Positions 35,854-46,976 are shown, numbered from the stretch's first letter. The stretch is DNA of 64,000 bases from Limimaricola pyoseonensis (GCF_900102015.1 NZ_FNAT01000004.1:337046-401045), one strand, 5' to 3'. A program made the numbers and translations. Notes: a model not told the origin generated them from the sequence alone.

Positions 35854-36836
35854 GCTGGCGCGCGCTGCCCAAGGTCGAGCTGCACCTGCATCTCGAAGGC
35901 GCGGCGCCGCCCGCCTTCATCAGGGGCCTCTCGCGCGAGAAGCACATCGACATCTCGCGCATCTTCGACGAGCGCGGCGGCTACGCGCGCGGCGGCTTCG
36001 AGTGGTTCCTGAAGGCCTATGACGCCGCCTGCACCGTGCTGCAGGGCCCCGAGGACTACCGCCGCCTGCTGCGCGCCGTGCTCGAGCAGAGCGCCGACGA
36101 GGGCGTGGTCTACACCGAGCTGTTCCTGTCGCCCGATTTCTGCGGCGGCGGCGATCTGGCCTCGTGGCGCGACCATCTCGACGCGATGGCCGACGCCGCC
36201 GCCGAGGCCGAGCGCGAGCGGGGCATCGTCGCGCGCGGCATCGTCACCTGCCTGCGCCAGCTCGGCCCCGGGGCCGCCAAGCCCATCGCCCGCTGCGCCG
36301 CCGAGACGGCGGGCGGCTTCGTCACCGGCTTCGGCATGGCGGGGGCCGAGATGCGGCACCGGCCCGGCGATTTCGGCTGGGCCTTCGACTGCGCCCGCGA
36401 GGCCGGGCTCGGGCTCACCGCCCATGCGGGCGAGTGGGGCGGGCCGGACATGGTGCGCGAGACGGTCGACCTGCTGGGCTGCACCCGCATCGGCCACGGC
36501 ATCAACGCGGTGGGCGATCACGCGCTCTGCGACCACCTGATCGAGAAGGGCGTGACGCTCGAGGTCTGCCCGGTCTCGAACCTCGTGCTCGGCGCGGTGA
36601 AGGACTGGAGGAGCCATCCGATCGAGACCCTGCGCGACCGCGGCGTGCGGGTGACGGTCTCGACCGACGACCCGCCCTGGTTCGGCACCTCGATGAGCCA
36701 CGAGTACGACATGCTCGAGAAGCATTTCGGCTGGGAGGAAGAGCGCCTGCGCATCGCCAACACCATTGCCGCCGAGGCCGCCTTCTGCGACGAGGACACC
36801 CGACAGGCCCTGATCAAGCGACTGGAGGCGGCATGA
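35850..36836 (+). CDS. add: Adenosine deaminase
   Basis: A 328-residue zinc amidohydrolase converting adenosine to inosine. The zinc motif is HLHLEG, with [10 protein letters not shown] (catalytic Glu), RIGHGI, and [11 protein letters not shown] (zinc Asp). The GTG start overlaps the deoB stop (GTGA). Its stop overlaps the upp start by 4 bases. Adenine deaminase (ADE) of the same fold is the main alternative. Confidence 0.9.
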   Translation: MSWRALPKVELHLHLEGAAPPAFIRGLSREKHIDISRIFDERGGYARGGFEWFLKAYDAACTVLQGPEDYRRLLRAVLEQSADEGVVYTELFLSPDFCGGGDLASWRDHLDAMADAAAEAERERGIVARGIVTCLRQLGPGAAKPIARCAAETAGGFVTGFGMAGAEMRHRPGDFGWAFDCAREAGLGLTAHAGEWGGPDMVRETVDLLGCTRIGHGINAVGDHALCDHLIEKGVTLEVCPVSNLVLGAVKDWRSHPIETLRDRGVRVTVSTDDPPWFGTSMSHEYDMLEKHFGWEEERLRIANTIAAEAAFCDEDTRQALIKRLEAA

Positions 36837-37474
36837 GCCACACCGACAAACACCTGACCGTCGTCGAGCACCCGCTGGTGCAGCACAAGCTGACCCTGAT
36901 GCGCAAGGCCGACGCCTCGACCGCGTCGTTCCGGCGGCTGCTGCGCGAGATCAGCCTGCTTCTGGCCTACGAGGTCACGCGCGACCTGCCGGTCACCATG
37001 ACCGAGATCGACACGCCGATGCAGCCGATGCAGGCGCCGGTGATTGAGGGCAAGAAGCTGGCGCTGATCTCGATCCTGCGCGCCGGCAACGGGTTGCTCG
37101 ACGGCATCCTCGAGCTGATCCCCTCGGCGCGGGTCGGCTTCGTCGGCCTCTACCGCGACCCCGAGACGCTGAAGCCGGTCGAGTACTACTTCAAGGTGCC
37201 CGGCGGCCTCGACGAGCGGCTGACCATCGCGGTCGACCCGATGCTGGCCACCGGCAACTCCTCGGTCGCGGCGATCGACATGCTGAAGAAGAACGGCGCC
37301 AAGGACATCATCTTCCTGTGCCTGCTGGCCGCCCCCGAGGGCGTGGCGCGGATGAAGGAGGCGCATCCCGACGTGCCGATCGTCACCGCCGCGCTCGACG
37401 AGAAGCTCGACGATCACGGCTACATCGTGCCCGGTCTCGGGGATGCCGGCGACAGGATCTTCGGCACCAAGTAA
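36833..37474 (+). CDS. upp: Uracil phosphoribosyltransferase
   Basis: A 213-residue enzyme making UMP from uracil and PRPP. Typical segments are [26 protein letters not shown] and the PRPP-binding loop [10 protein letters not shown], with the C-terminal [10 protein letters not shown]. It closes the operon by recycling the uracil released from the upstream steps. A promoter for the next gene follows within 10 bases. Confidence 0.96.
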   Translation: MSHTDKHLTVVEHPLVQHKLTLMRKADASTASFRRLLREISLLLAYEVTRDLPVTMTEIDTPMQPMQAPVIEGKKLALISILRAGNGLLDGILELIPSARVGFVGLYRDPETLKPVEYYFKVPGGLDERLTIAVDPMLATGNSSVAAIDMLKKNGAKDIIFLCLLAAPEGVARMKEAHPDVPIVTAALDEKLDDHGYIVPGLGDAGDRIFGTK

Positions 37475-37480
37475 CCAATC

Positions 37481-37510
37481 TTTACAGGCCGCGTCCGCCG
37501 TCGCTATGCT
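37481..37510 (+). promoter_or_regulatory. Probable sigma70 promoter of the SPOR-domain gene
   Basis: TTTACA (37481-37486), 18 bases, TATGCT (37505-37510). It is followed by CCCGGA-AAAA-TCCGGG (37511-37526), a short perfect hairpin at the expected transcript start. Confidence 0.5.
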
Positions 37511-37538
37511 CCCGGAAAAATCCGGGGGCACGGGCAGC

Positions 37539-38822
37539 ATGATCAGGACATTCCTCGCCGCATCCGCGGCGGCGGCGGCCATGGCGGTGGCCGGGCAAGC
37601 GGTGGCGCAGGACGACATCCCGGCCGAGTTCCCGCCCGAGAGCTACGAGGCCAGCCAGTATGTCGACAGCCGCGGCTGCGCCTTCATCCGCGCCGGTGTC
37701 GGCGGCGTGACCAACTGGGTGCCGCGGATGAACCGCGAGCGCGAGCCGCTCTGCGGCTTCGAGCCGAGTCGCGTCGCGGCGGCAGAGCCGGTGGCGGACC
37801 CCGCGCCCAAGCCGGAAACCCGGCCCGAACCCGCGAGGGCGGCGCCCCGGCCCGCGCCCGTCACGCCGCGCGTGGTGTCGCCGCGCCCGGCGCCGGCGGC
37901 GCCGCTGACGCTCGCCGCCTTCTGCGCCGACCGCTCCGGCCCGCAGCCGGGCTATGTCGGCAGCCGCACCGGCCGCACCATCGATTGCGGGCCGGGTCCG
38001 GACGCCGCCATGGCGATGCCTGATCGGTCAGAGCCGCTGCGCGGCCGGGTGACGCTGGCCGAGGTCTGCGCCGACATGGCCGCGACCGGGCGCCGCTACC
38101 GGCACAGCGACAGCGGCGCGCCGGTGAACTGCGCGCCCGCCGCCGGCCTGCCGGTCCTCGTCGCTGGCGCGGCGGGCGACGCGGCACCGGCCGGGCCGGA
38201 CCGGATCGCCCGCGCGGCGCAGGCCGCCGGCTGCGATCTTGGGGCGGGCTCGGGCTACGGGCTGATCGGCGCGCGCCGGGATCTGCCGCTGCGCTGCGGG
38301 CCGCAGGCCCAGTCGCCCTCGGGCCGGAGCGGCGCGGGCGCGGCGGACGACGCCCTTGCCTTCCGGGGGGCGGCCGGCGTGGCCGGCCTCGCGCGGCCGC
38401 TGCCCGAGCCGTCGGGCCCGCCGCCGGGCTACAGGGCCGCGTGGCAGGACGACCGGCTGAACCCGGCGCGCGGCGTGCGCCTGGTCGAGCGGGAAGGGGC
38501 GGGCCAGGTCCGCGCCCCGCTTCTGGCGGCGCCGGTGACGGTGCCGCAGGGCCCGGCGGGCCGGGTTTCGACCAAGGCGGTGCCGCAGGCGGCGATCGCC
38601 GGGCGCTTCGTGCAGGTCGGCACCTATGCCGAGCCGGAAAACGCCGCGCGCGCCGCGGCGCGGCTGCGGGCGATGCAATTGCCGGTGGCGCATGGCCGTC
38701 TGACCCGGGGCGGGGCCGAGCTGCAGGTGGTCGCGACCGGGCCTTTCGAGGCCGGTGCGCTCGACCAAGCCTTGGGGCAGGTGCGCGCGGCGGGCTACCC
38801 GGACGCCTTCGTGCGACGCTGA
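37539..38822 (+). CDS. SPOR-domain protein with three Cys-x20-Cys repeats
   Basis: A 427-residue exported protein. A Sec signal peptide covers residues 1-23 (cleavage after AVA). A Pro/Ala-rich linker is followed by three repeats in which two cysteines are exactly 21 positions apart: C129-C150, C177-C198, C232-C253, each with a central Tyr or Arg-Tyr and ending C(G/A)P. The C-terminal 75 residues form a SPOR domain (GRFVQVGTYAEPENAARAAARLRA...), which binds denuded peptidoglycan strands. A cell-envelope or division role is likely by family; the Cys repeats are unidentified. Confidence 0.82.
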   Translation: MIRTFLAASAAAAAMAVAGQAVAQDDIPAEFPPESYEASQYVDSRGCAFIRAGVGGVTNWVPRMNREREPLCGFEPSRVAAAEPVADPAPKPETRPEPARAAPRPAPVTPRVVSPRPAPAAPLTLAAFCADRSGPQPGYVGSRTGRTIDCGPGPDAAMAMPDRSEPLRGRVTLAEVCADMAATGRRYRHSDSGAPVNCAPAAGLPVLVAGAAGDAAPAGPDRIARAAQAAGCDLGAGSGYGLIGARRDLPLRCGPQAQSPSGRSGAGAADDALAFRGAAGVAGLARPLPEPSGPPPGYRAAWQDDRLNPARGVRLVEREGAGQVRAPLLAAPVTVPQGPAGRVSTKAVPQAAIAGRFVQVGTYAEPENAARAAARLRAMQLPVAHGRLTRGGAELQVVATGPFEAGALDQALGQVRAAGYPDAFVRR

Positions 38823-38838
38823 GGCGCCGCCGGGGCGC

Positions 38839-39846
38839 TCAGCCCCGGCAGATCCCCTGCAGGCTGACCCAGTCGCCATCCGAAAGGACCGGCCCGCGCG
38901 CGGCGCCGGCCTCGGCCGCGACCAGCACGGCGGCGTCCGGGCCCTCGCCGGTGGCGCGGGCCCAGGGACCGATCGGCACGCCGGCCTTCGCGAAGCGGTC
39001 GAGCAGCACCTCGTCGCCGGGCACCGGGGCCGGGGTGGCGACCAGCCGCTCGGCGCGGTCCTGCAGCTTCTCGGTCGGGATGTCGCCGGTGGTCAGCAGC
39101 CGCAGCACCGTGCCGAAGCCCGCCTCGCGCAGCAGCGCGTCGAGCGGGTCGGCCTCGTCGCGGCTCGCGGCGGCGGCGATCACGTGGCCCGCCACCACCA
39201 CCGGGTCCTCGGTCTCATCCAGCAGGCTGCCGGGCAGCACCACGATGCCGCCGGGCAGGTAGATCGGTCCGGCCAGCTTGTCGGGCACCACCACGATCTG
39301 GCCGCCGTCGCGGCCGAGCGTGCGGTCGCGCAGGCGGTTCAGCGCCTCGCTGCCCAGCGGGTCGCGGCAGGTCGGGCCGGTGTGCGACTGCACCATGCCC
39401 AGAAGCGTCGCGCCGAACTCGCTGCGCTTGCCGGGCGGCACCACGCCCAGCGTCTGCTGCATCAGCGCGCCGGGCAGCCAGAACACCGCCAGGAACGCGG
39501 CGAGGCCGAGGCCGCCCCAGATCGCGCCCTGCCTGAGCCGCCCCGGCCGCGGCTGACGCGCCGCCACGGCGCGGCGCACCTTCTCGAGCGCGCCGATCAT
39601 CGTCTCGTCGTCGATCTCCAGCGTCTCGCTGGCATCCTCGTCGGGGGCGTAGAGGGCGGGGGTCTCGCCGGGGTTGAGCCGGTTCAGCGCCGGCAGCGAC
39701 CAATGGGTGACCGGGCGGTTGCTCTGGTCCGACAGCACCAGCGTCGCCTCGCCGAAGGAAACGGTGACCTCGCGCGGCGCGGCCTCCGGTTCGGGGCGCC
39801 ACGATCCGATGGTTTCCAGCCGGGCGAATTCCTTCAGTGCGGTCAT
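38839..39846 (-). CDS. Membrane protein resembling an M48-type metallopeptidase without the HExxH motif
   Basis: A 335-residue protein with one membrane segment (about 109-127) and a periplasmic C-terminal part. The region PIYLPGGIVVLPGSLLDETEDPVVVAGHVIAAA resembles the M48 active-site region, but at the zinc-motif position it reads VVVAGHVIA rather than HExxH, so catalysis is not expected. The N-terminus (residues 1-95) is soluble and strand-rich. Three prime ends converge with the SPOR gene. The relation to M48 is by pattern only. Confidence 0.6.
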   Translation of the reverse strand: MTALKEFARLETIGSWRPEPEAAPREVTVSFGEATLVLSDQSNRPVTHWSLPALNRLNPGETPALYAPDEDASETLEIDDETMIGALEKVRRAVAARQPRPGRLRQGAIWGGLGLAAFLAVFWLPGALMQQTLGVVPPGKRSEFGATLLGMVQSHTGPTCRDPLGSEALNRLRDRTLGRDGGQIVVVPDKLAGPIYLPGGIVVLPGSLLDETEDPVVVAGHVIAAAASRDEADPLDALLREAGFGTVLRLLTTGDIPTEKLQDRAERLVATPAPVPGDEVLLDRFAKAGVPIGPWARATGEGPDAAVLVAAEAGAARGPVLSDGDWVSLQGICRG

Positions 39847-40009
39847 CGTTCCTTTCGCGGCCCGGTCGGTGCGGCCTGCCGTTGCGGGCGAACATAGCCC
39901 GCGGATTCGGGAAGGAACAGGGGCGCTCGGCGCGCGGCGCGACCGAAATGTCGCCTCGCGAAGCGGGGGCGGAAGGCGCGCGGCGGCCGGGCCGCCGCGC
40001 GCCGCAGGC

Positions 40010-42208
40010 TCAGGCCGCCGCGGCCCGGCCGTCGCCGTAGCGGTCGTAGAAGCGCGCGCCGCTCTCGGCCATCTCGCGCAAGAGCTTCGGGCAGGCGAAG
40101 CGCGGCCCGTGCGTCTCGGTCAGCGCGTCGCAGCGCTCGGCGGCGAAGCCCGCGCCGATCATGTCGAGCCAGGAGAACGGCCCGCCCGACCACGGCGCGA
40201 AGCCCCAGCCGAGGATCGCCGCGACGTCGCCCTCGCGGATGTCGGTCAGCACGCCGTCCTCGAAGGCGCGCACCGCCTCGAGCACCTGCGCGAAGAACAG
40301 GCGGTGCTGCACCTCGGTCAGATCGGGCTGCGTCTCGGCCACCGGGAACTTGTCCGACAGCCCGTCCCACAAACCGGTGCGCTGACCCTTCTCGTCATAG
40401 GCGTAGAAGCCCGAGGCCGACTTGCGGCCCATCCGGCCCTGCTCGGCCATCCAGAACAGCACCTCGTCCACCGCCTCGTCCGGATAGGCGTCGCCCATCG
40501 CGGCCTTGGTGGCCTCGGCGATCTTCACGCCGAGATCGATCGAGGTCTCGTCCACCAGCTGCAGCGGCCCGAGCGGCATGCCGACGAGGCGCGCGGCGTT
40601 CTCGATCAGCGCGGGCTCCACCCCCTCGGCCACCATGCGGATCCCCTCGTTGATGTAGGGGATGATGCAGCGGTTGGCGTAGAAGAAGCGCGCGTCGTTG
40701 ACGACGATCGGCGTCTTGCGGATCTGCCGCGTGAAGTCGAGCGCCTTGGCCACCGCGCGGTCGCCGGTCTCGCGGCCCTTGATGATCTCCACGAGCATCA
40801 TCTTGTCGACCGGCGAGAAGAAGTGGATGCCGATGAACTGCTCGGGACGCGCACTCGCCTTGGCCAGCTCGGTGATCGGCAGGGTCGAGGTGTTGGTGGC
40901 GAAGATGCAGTCCTCGCCGATCACGGCCTCGACGCGCTTCGTCATCTCGGCCTTGACGCCGACATCCTCGAACACCGCCTCGACGATCAGGTCGCAGCCC
41001 TTCAGCGCCTCGATCTCGGTGGTGGCCTCGATCCGCGCCAGCACCTGCTCCTTCTTCTCGGGCGTGACCTTCTTGCGCTTGATGCCCTTGTCGAGCAGCG
41101 CCTCGGAGTAGGACTTGCCCTTGTCAGCGGCGGCCTGCTCGCGGTCGATCAGCACCACCTCGATGCCGGCATTGGCGGAGACGTAGGCGATGCCCGCGCC
41201 CATCATGCCGGCGCCGAGGATGCCCACCTTCTTGACGCTCTGGTCCGGTGCCTCGGGCCGGTTCGCGCCCTTCTCCAGCGCTTCCTTGTTGAGGAAGAGC
41301 GACCGGATCATCGCCTCGGAGGAGGGGTTCATCAGCACGTGGGTGAACCAGCGCGCCTCGATCTTGAGCGCGGTGTCGAACGGCACCAGCGCGCCTTCAT
41401 AGACCGCCGACAGGAGCGCCTTGGCGGCCGGGTAGACGCCCTGCGTCTTGCCGTTCACCATCGCCGAGGCACCGACGAAGGTCATGAAGCCCGCCGGGTG
41501 GTAGGGCGCGCCCCCGGGCATCTTGTAGCCCTTGGCGTCCCAGGGCTTCACGAGGTCGGCGTCCTTGGCCTCGAGCACCCAGTCCTTGGCGGCGGCGAGC
41601 GGGTCCTCGACCACCTCGTCGATCAGGCCGAGCGACTTGGCCTTCTTCGGGTCGTTCATCTTGCCCTCGAGCAGGAGCGGGCTCGCCCCCATCGCGCCGA
41701 GCTTGCGCACCAGCCGGGTGGTGCCGCCGGCGCCGGGGAAGATGCCGACCATGATCTCGGGCAGGCCGATCTTGGCCTTGGGGTTGTCGGCGGCGAAGAT
41801 GCGGTGGCAGGCCAGCGGAACCTCGAGACCGATGCCCAGCGCGGTGCCGGGCAGGGCGGCGGCGATCGGCTTGCCGCCCTTGTTGGTCTTGGGGTCCATG
41901 CCGGCGCGCTCGATCTTGCGCAGCACGCCATGCATGCGCATCACGCCCTCGAACACCGCCTTGGCGGGCTCGTCGCCGCCGGCGCGCTTCATCCCGGCGA
42001 TCACGCCCAGATCCATGCCGCCGGCGAAATCCTTCTTGCCGGAGGTGATGACGATGCCGCGGACCGCCTCGTCGGCCAGCGCCTCGTCGACCAGCGCCTC
42101 GAGCTGCTCGAAGCCGTCGAGCGACATGACGTTCATCGAGCGGCCCGGCACGTCCCAGGTGATGACGGCGACGCCCTGGGCGTCGCGCTGCATGGTGAAA
42201 TCGGTCAT
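40010..42208 (-). CDS. fadJ: 3-hydroxyacyl-CoA dehydrogenase / enoyl-CoA hydratase (FadJ/FadB type)
   Basis: A 732-residue bifunctional beta-oxidation enzyme. The N-terminal crotonase domain (residues 1-190) has ITSGKKDFAGGMDLG and KIGLPEIMVGIFPGAGGT with the catalytic Glu. The Rossmann dehydrogenase domain begins at GILGAGMMGAGIAYVSA (about residue 330), with FASNTSTLPITEL and GIHFFSPVDKM. It acts with the thiolase two genes upstream. It is the distal gene of the block on the minus strand. Confidence 0.93.
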   Translation of the reverse strand: MTDFTMQRDAQGVAVITWDVPGRSMNVMSLDGFEQLEALVDEALADEAVRGIVITSGKKDFAGGMDLGVIAGMKRAGGDEPAKAVFEGVMRMHGVLRKIERAGMDPKTNKGGKPIAAALPGTALGIGLEVPLACHRIFAADNPKAKIGLPEIMVGIFPGAGGTTRLVRKLGAMGASPLLLEGKMNDPKKAKSLGLIDEVVEDPLAAAKDWVLEAKDADLVKPWDAKGYKMPGGAPYHPAGFMTFVGASAMVNGKTQGVYPAAKALLSAVYEGALVPFDTALKIEARWFTHVLMNPSSEAMIRSLFLNKEALEKGANRPEAPDQSVKKVGILGAGMMGAGIAYVSANAGIEVVLIDREQAAADKGKSYSEALLDKGIKRKKVTPEKKEQVLARIEATTEIEALKGCDLIVEAVFEDVGVKAEMTKRVEAVIGEDCIFATNTSTLPITELAKASARPEQFIGIHFFSPVDKMMLVEIIKGRETGDRAVAKALDFTRQIRKTPIVVNDARFFYANRCIIPYINEGIRMVAEGVEPALIENAARLVGMPLGPLQLVDETSIDLGVKIAEATKAAMGDAYPDEAVDEVLFWMAEQGRMGRKSASGFYAYDEKGQRTGLWDGLSDKFPVAETQPDLTEVQHRLFFAQVLEAVRAFEDGVLTDIREGDVAAILGWGFAPWSGGPFSWLDMIGAGFAAERCDALTETHGPRFACPKLLREMAESGARFYDRYGDGRAAAA

Positions 42209-42266
42209 GCCGAGTTCCTCTTCGCGAATGGGGTATGGGAATGGCGGGGCCGGGCGGGCCCTGCGC

Positions 42267-42668
42267 CTAGGCGTCGTTGGCCGACGGCGGTCCGGGGATG
42301 TCGAGCTCGATCATCTCGATCAGCGGTCGACGTCCCTCGAGCCGGCAGTAGTAGATCACCGACATGTCGAACCGGGCGCCGCGCGCCGGGTTCTCGAAGC
42401 GGCGCTCGATCCAGACCCGGAACCGGCCGGCGCGCGGCAGCTCCAGCGTGTGGATCTTCATGTGGCTTTCCGACATCGCGCGGGCGCCGAAGCTCGACTG
42501 CCAGCGCTGCAGCCAGCGCAGATACTCGGCCCGATCCTGCAGCACCTTCATGCCGGTGGTGTCCTGCACCGCCAGCGGGTAGGCGCAGTCGTCGAGCATT
42601 TCCTCCAGCCGGCCCTCGCGGAACAGCCTCGCGTGGTTCGAAATGAACTGCGGTATCAGATGCGACAT
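42267..42668 (-). CDS. Hypothetical protein, possibly NTF2/SnoaL-like
   Basis: A 133-residue protein, likely cytoplasmic. The helical N-terminus followed by strand-rich RFRVWIERRFENPARGARFDMSVIYYCRLEG suggests an NTF2-like fold, but I cannot point to an active site. It lies between the thiolase and fadJ genes on the same strand. Function unknown. Confidence 0.6.
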   Translation of the reverse strand: MSHLIPQFISNHARLFREGRLEEMLDDCAYPLAVQDTTGMKVLQDRAEYLRWLQRWQSSFGARAMSESHMKIHTLELPRAGRFRVWIERRFENPARGARFDMSVIYYCRLEGRRPLIEMIELDIPGPPSANDA

Positions 42669-42782
42669 CCCTGCCGGACAAGCCGTTGGACTGAAAGAAT
42701 ATTCGAAACAGCTTAACGCACTCGCCTCGATTGTCCATAGGTCGGATTGGTTTCAATTCGGGGTTGCTATCGGTGCCTGTCA

Positions 42783-43990
<1,208 letters not shown>

Positions 43991-43994
<4 letters not shown>

Positions 43995-44641
43995 GCTGTC
44001 TCCTTTTGCGCCCGGTCGGCGGGCGAGCCGGGCATCAGATCATAGGGGTGTTTCCAACCGGGCAGCGCCGCGATGCGGTCGAGCCAGCGGTCGATGTTGG
44101 GGTGCGCGGCGCGGTCGAAGCCGAACTCCTCGGGGTAGAAGAGATAGCCGCAGCAGGAGAAATCGGCGTGGGTGACGCCGTCGCCCACCAGCCAGTCGCG
44201 GCCCTCGAGGCCGCGCTCCAGCGTCTCGTAGGCGGGCCTGAGGCGGCCCTTCAGCCACTTGATCACCTGCTCGGGCCGTTTCTCGGGCGGCAGGAAATGC
44301 ATCAGGAAGCGCAGCGAGCCCGCCTGGCCCGAGAGCTTGTGGTTGTCCCACAGCACCCAGCGCAGCACCTCGCGCTGCAGGGCGCGGTCGTCGCCGCCGC
44401 CATAGAGCCCGGTCTGCTCGGTGATCCAGTCCTGGATCGCGCCGGACTGGCTCAGCCGCAGCCCCTCCGCCTCCATCACCGGCACCTCGCCCATGACGTT
44501 GAGCGCGAGGAAATCGTCGGTCCGCGACGCGCCGGCGAAGAAGTCGACCTTCACCGGTTCCCATTCGAGCCCAGAGAGTTCGAGCGGCAGCGCCGCCTTG
44601 TAGGCGTTCCCGCTCTCTCCGAAGCAGTGCAGTCGGATCAT
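43991..44641 (-). CDS. Glutathione S-transferase family protein
   Basis: A 216-residue protein with an N-terminal thioredoxin-like domain (MIRLHCFGESGNAYKAALPLEL ... NVMGEVPVMEAEG, cis-Pro loop) and a helical C-terminal domain (YETLERGLEGRDWLVGDGVTHADF). Beta-class Cys or a Ser/Tyr catalyst is not certain; the SGNAYK segment aligns with the usual catalytic position. It precedes and overlaps the thiolase gene, so it may act on products of lipid oxidation, which is inference. Confidence 0.88.
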
Positions 44642-44684
44642 GCAGCCTCCCTTGATCGTCGCGCCGGCGGCTGCCGGCGTCCCT

Positions 44685-44872
44685 GCGTATTTGAAGAAAG
44701 GTGAAGGGGCGCGCTTAATGGTTCCGCAAAGATTTCCCGGCAGGTTCGATTCCGCGGTACAGGCTGGCGAGCCGATGGCCGTGGAAGGTGAGCCGCGGGG
44801 CAGTCCGGGCTTCGAACGAACCCGGCATGTTCCACGGGGAACGCCGGCCCATTCACCTTTCTAAAAATACGC
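44685..44872. repeat. Inverted repeat pair enclosing a 146-base intergenic segment
   Basis: The 21 bases at 44685-44705 match the reverse complement of 44852-44872 at 19 of 21 positions, the two differences being adjacent in an otherwise identical GCGTATTT..AGAAAGGTGAA. The interior holds further stems, including CCGGC-AT-GTTCC...GGAAC-GCCGG (44822-44847). This fills most of the 262-base gap between GST and the ribbon-helix-helix gene. It could be a short non-autonomous element or two copies of a dispersed repeat; no ORF is supported inside. Confidence 0.6.
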
Positions 44873-44903
44873 AACTCCTCCGTTGTCTCCCGCGCGCGGC
44901 CTC

Positions 44904-45116
44904 CTACCGCTTGCGCGCCTCCAGCTCGGAATTGAACAGCCGCAGCCTGTGGCCGAAGGTGTCCTCGTCGATCACGCTGTCGAAGTTCTCGAACAGGAAG
45001 GACAGTGCCTCGCCCTCGTCGAGCCCGGCCTCGCGCGCGAAGCGCTTCAGCCGGCGATAGCCGTCCTCGGACATCGCGACGGGAAATCGGCGTGTCAGTC
45101 TCAGTCGCTTGGGCAT
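44904..45116 (-). CDS. Small ribbon-helix-helix-like protein
   Basis: A 70-residue basic protein. LTRRFPVAMSEDGYRRLKRFAREAGLDEGEALSFLFENF fits a strand-helix-helix pattern of a MetJ/Arc-type DNA-binding fold. The ATG at 45116 is chosen because GGAGGA precedes it by 4-5 bases; an earlier ATG lacks this. It follows the acyl-CoA dehydrogenase gene on the same strand (59-base gap). It might be an autoregulator of the lipid block; unproven. Confidence 0.65.
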   Translation of the reverse strand: MPKRLRLTRRFPVAMSEDGYRRLKRFAREAGLDEGEALSFLFENFDSVIDEDTFGHRLRLFNSELEARKR

Positions 45117-45175
45117 GCTCTCCTCCGGTCTTGCCATGGTCGGGGCATCCTCGCCCCGACCATGGCGAAGGTCCA

Positions 45176-46954
45176 TCAGAACGCGGCTTCGTCCAGCGCC
45201 ATCACCGGATCGGCGCCGCTCTCGATGCGGGCGAGGTGCATCTTGGTCGCCGGCAGCTGGCGCGCCATGTAGTAGCGCCCGGTGGCGAGCTTGGCCTCGT
45301 AGAAGGCCGCGTCGCCGGTGCCGGCCTCGAGACCCGCCTGCGCCGCCTTGGCCATCCGCGCCCAGGTCCAGCCCAGGCAGACATGGCCCATCAGGTGCAT
45401 GAAGTCGGTGCTGCCCGCGAGCGCCACGTTCGGGTTCTTCATGCCGGACTGCATGAACACCATGGCGGCGGCCTGCAGGTCCTTGGAGGCGGATTTGAGC
45501 GGGTCGAGGAAGTCGCGCTTGAGCGCCTCGTCGCCCTCGTTCTCCTTGATGAAGCCCTTGATCTGCTCGAAGAAGCCCATCACCGTCTTGCCGCCATTGG
45601 CGGCGAGCTTGCGGCCGACGAGGTCGAGCGCCTGGATGCCGTTGGCGCCCTCGTAGATCATCGCGATCCGGGCATCGCGCACGAATTGCGACTGGCCCCA
45701 TTCCTCGATGTAGCCGTGCCCGCCATACACCTGCTGCGCCTGCACGCACATGTCGAAGCCCTTGTCGGTCAGGAAGCCCTTGATGACCGGGGTCAGCAGC
45801 GAGATCATCGCTTCGGCCTCGGCATCGTCCGACTTGTGGCTGCGGTCGATCAGCATGGCGCCCCAGTAGGTGAAGGCGCGGGCCGCCTCGACGAAGCTCT
45901 TCTGGTCCATCAGCGCGCGGCGGATGTCGGGATGCACGATCAGCGGGTCGGCCGGGCCGTCGGGGTTCTGCACGCCGGTCACGGCGCGGCCCTGCAGCCG
46001 GTCCTTGGCGTAGGCCACGGCGTTCTGATAGGCCGCCTCGGCCTGCGCCCAGCCCTGCAGGCCGACGCCCAGACGCGCCTCGTTCATCATGGTGAACATG
46101 GCGCGCATGCCCTTGTGCGGCTCGCCCAGCAGGTAGCCCTCGGCCTCGTCATAGTTCATGACGCAGGTGGCGTTGCCGTGGATGCCCATCTTCTCTTCGA
46201 GATTGCCGCAGGTCACGCCGTTGCGCGCGCCGAGGCTGCCATCCTCGTTCACCAGGAACTTCGGCACGATGAAGAGCGACACGCCCTTGATGCCCGCCGG
46301 GCCGCCGGGGATCTTGGCCAGCACGAGGTGGACGATGTTGTCGGCCATGTCGTGCTCGCCGGCCGAGATGAAGATCTTCTGGCCCGAGATCCGGTAGGTG
46401 CCGTCCTCGATCGGCACCGCCTTGGTGCGCATCAGGCCGAGATCGGTGCCGCAATGCGGCTCGGTCAGGTTCATCGTGCCGGTCCATTCACAGGAGCCGA
46501 GCTTGGGCAGCCAGCGCGCCTTCTGCTCGTCGCTGCCGTGGATGGCGATGGCGCTGTAGGCGCCGTGGGTCAGGCCCTGATACATGTTCAGCGCCATGTT
46601 GGCCGAGACCATCGGCTCGTTGGCGGCGGTGTGCATCAGGTAGGGCAGGCCCTGGCCGCCGAATTCCTCGGCGACGTCGATGGCGGTCCAGCCGCCTTCG
46701 CGGATCTGGTCGAAGGCCGCCTTGAAGCCCGCGGGCGTGCGCACCACGCCGTTCTCCAGATGGCAGCCTTCCTGGTCGCCGGTGAGGTTCAGCGGCGCCA
46801 GCACGCCGGAGGAGAGCTTGCCCGCCTCCTCGAGGATCGCGGCGGTGAAGTCGGGCTCGAGATCGGCGTAGCCCGGGATGTCCTGCTGCGAGACCTCAAG
46901 CATCTCGTGCAGCACGAATTGCATGTCGCGGATCGGCGCGGTGTAAGTCGGCAT
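45176..46954 (-). CDS. Acyl-CoA dehydrogenase (DmdC/FadE-like, about 590-residue class)
   Basis: A 592-residue flavoenzyme that introduces the alpha-beta double bond of acyl-CoA thioesters. Typical segments are [47 protein letters not shown], and the C-terminal [23 protein letters not shown] followed by [17 protein letters not shown]. The extended C-terminal domain and length match the group that includes the DMSP enzyme DmdC and general FadE-type dehydrogenases, which are hard to tell apart by eye. The ATG at 46954 gives [14 protein letters not shown], the usual start. Confidence 0.9.
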   Translation of the reverse strand: MPTYTAPIRDMQFVLHEMLEVSQQDIPGYADLEPDFTAAILEEAGKLSSGVLAPLNLTGDQEGCHLENGVVRTPAGFKAAFDQIREGGWTAIDVAEEFGGQGLPYLMHTAANEPMVSANMALNMYQGLTHGAYSAIAIHGSDEQKARWLPKLGSCEWTGTMNLTEPHCGTDLGLMRTKAVPIEDGTYRISGQKIFISAGEHDMADNIVHLVLAKIPGGPAGIKGVSLFIVPKFLVNEDGSLGARNGVTCGNLEEKMGIHGNATCVMNYDEAEGYLLGEPHKGMRAMFTMMNEARLGVGLQGWAQAEAAYQNAVAYAKDRLQGRAVTGVQNPDGPADPLIVHPDIRRALMDQKSFVEAARAFTYWGAMLIDRSHKSDDAEAEAMISLLTPVIKGFLTDKGFDMCVQAQQVYGGHGYIEEWGQSQFVRDARIAMIYEGANGIQALDLVGRKLAANGGKTVMGFFEQIKGFIKENEGDEALKRDFLDPLKSASKDLQAAAMVFMQSGMKNPNVALAGSTDFMHLMGHVCLGWTWARMAKAAQAGLEAGTGDAAFYEAKLATGRYYMARQLPATKMHLARIESGADPVMALDEAAF

Positions 46955-46976
46955 CTTGCTCCTGTCCTCCCTCGGA

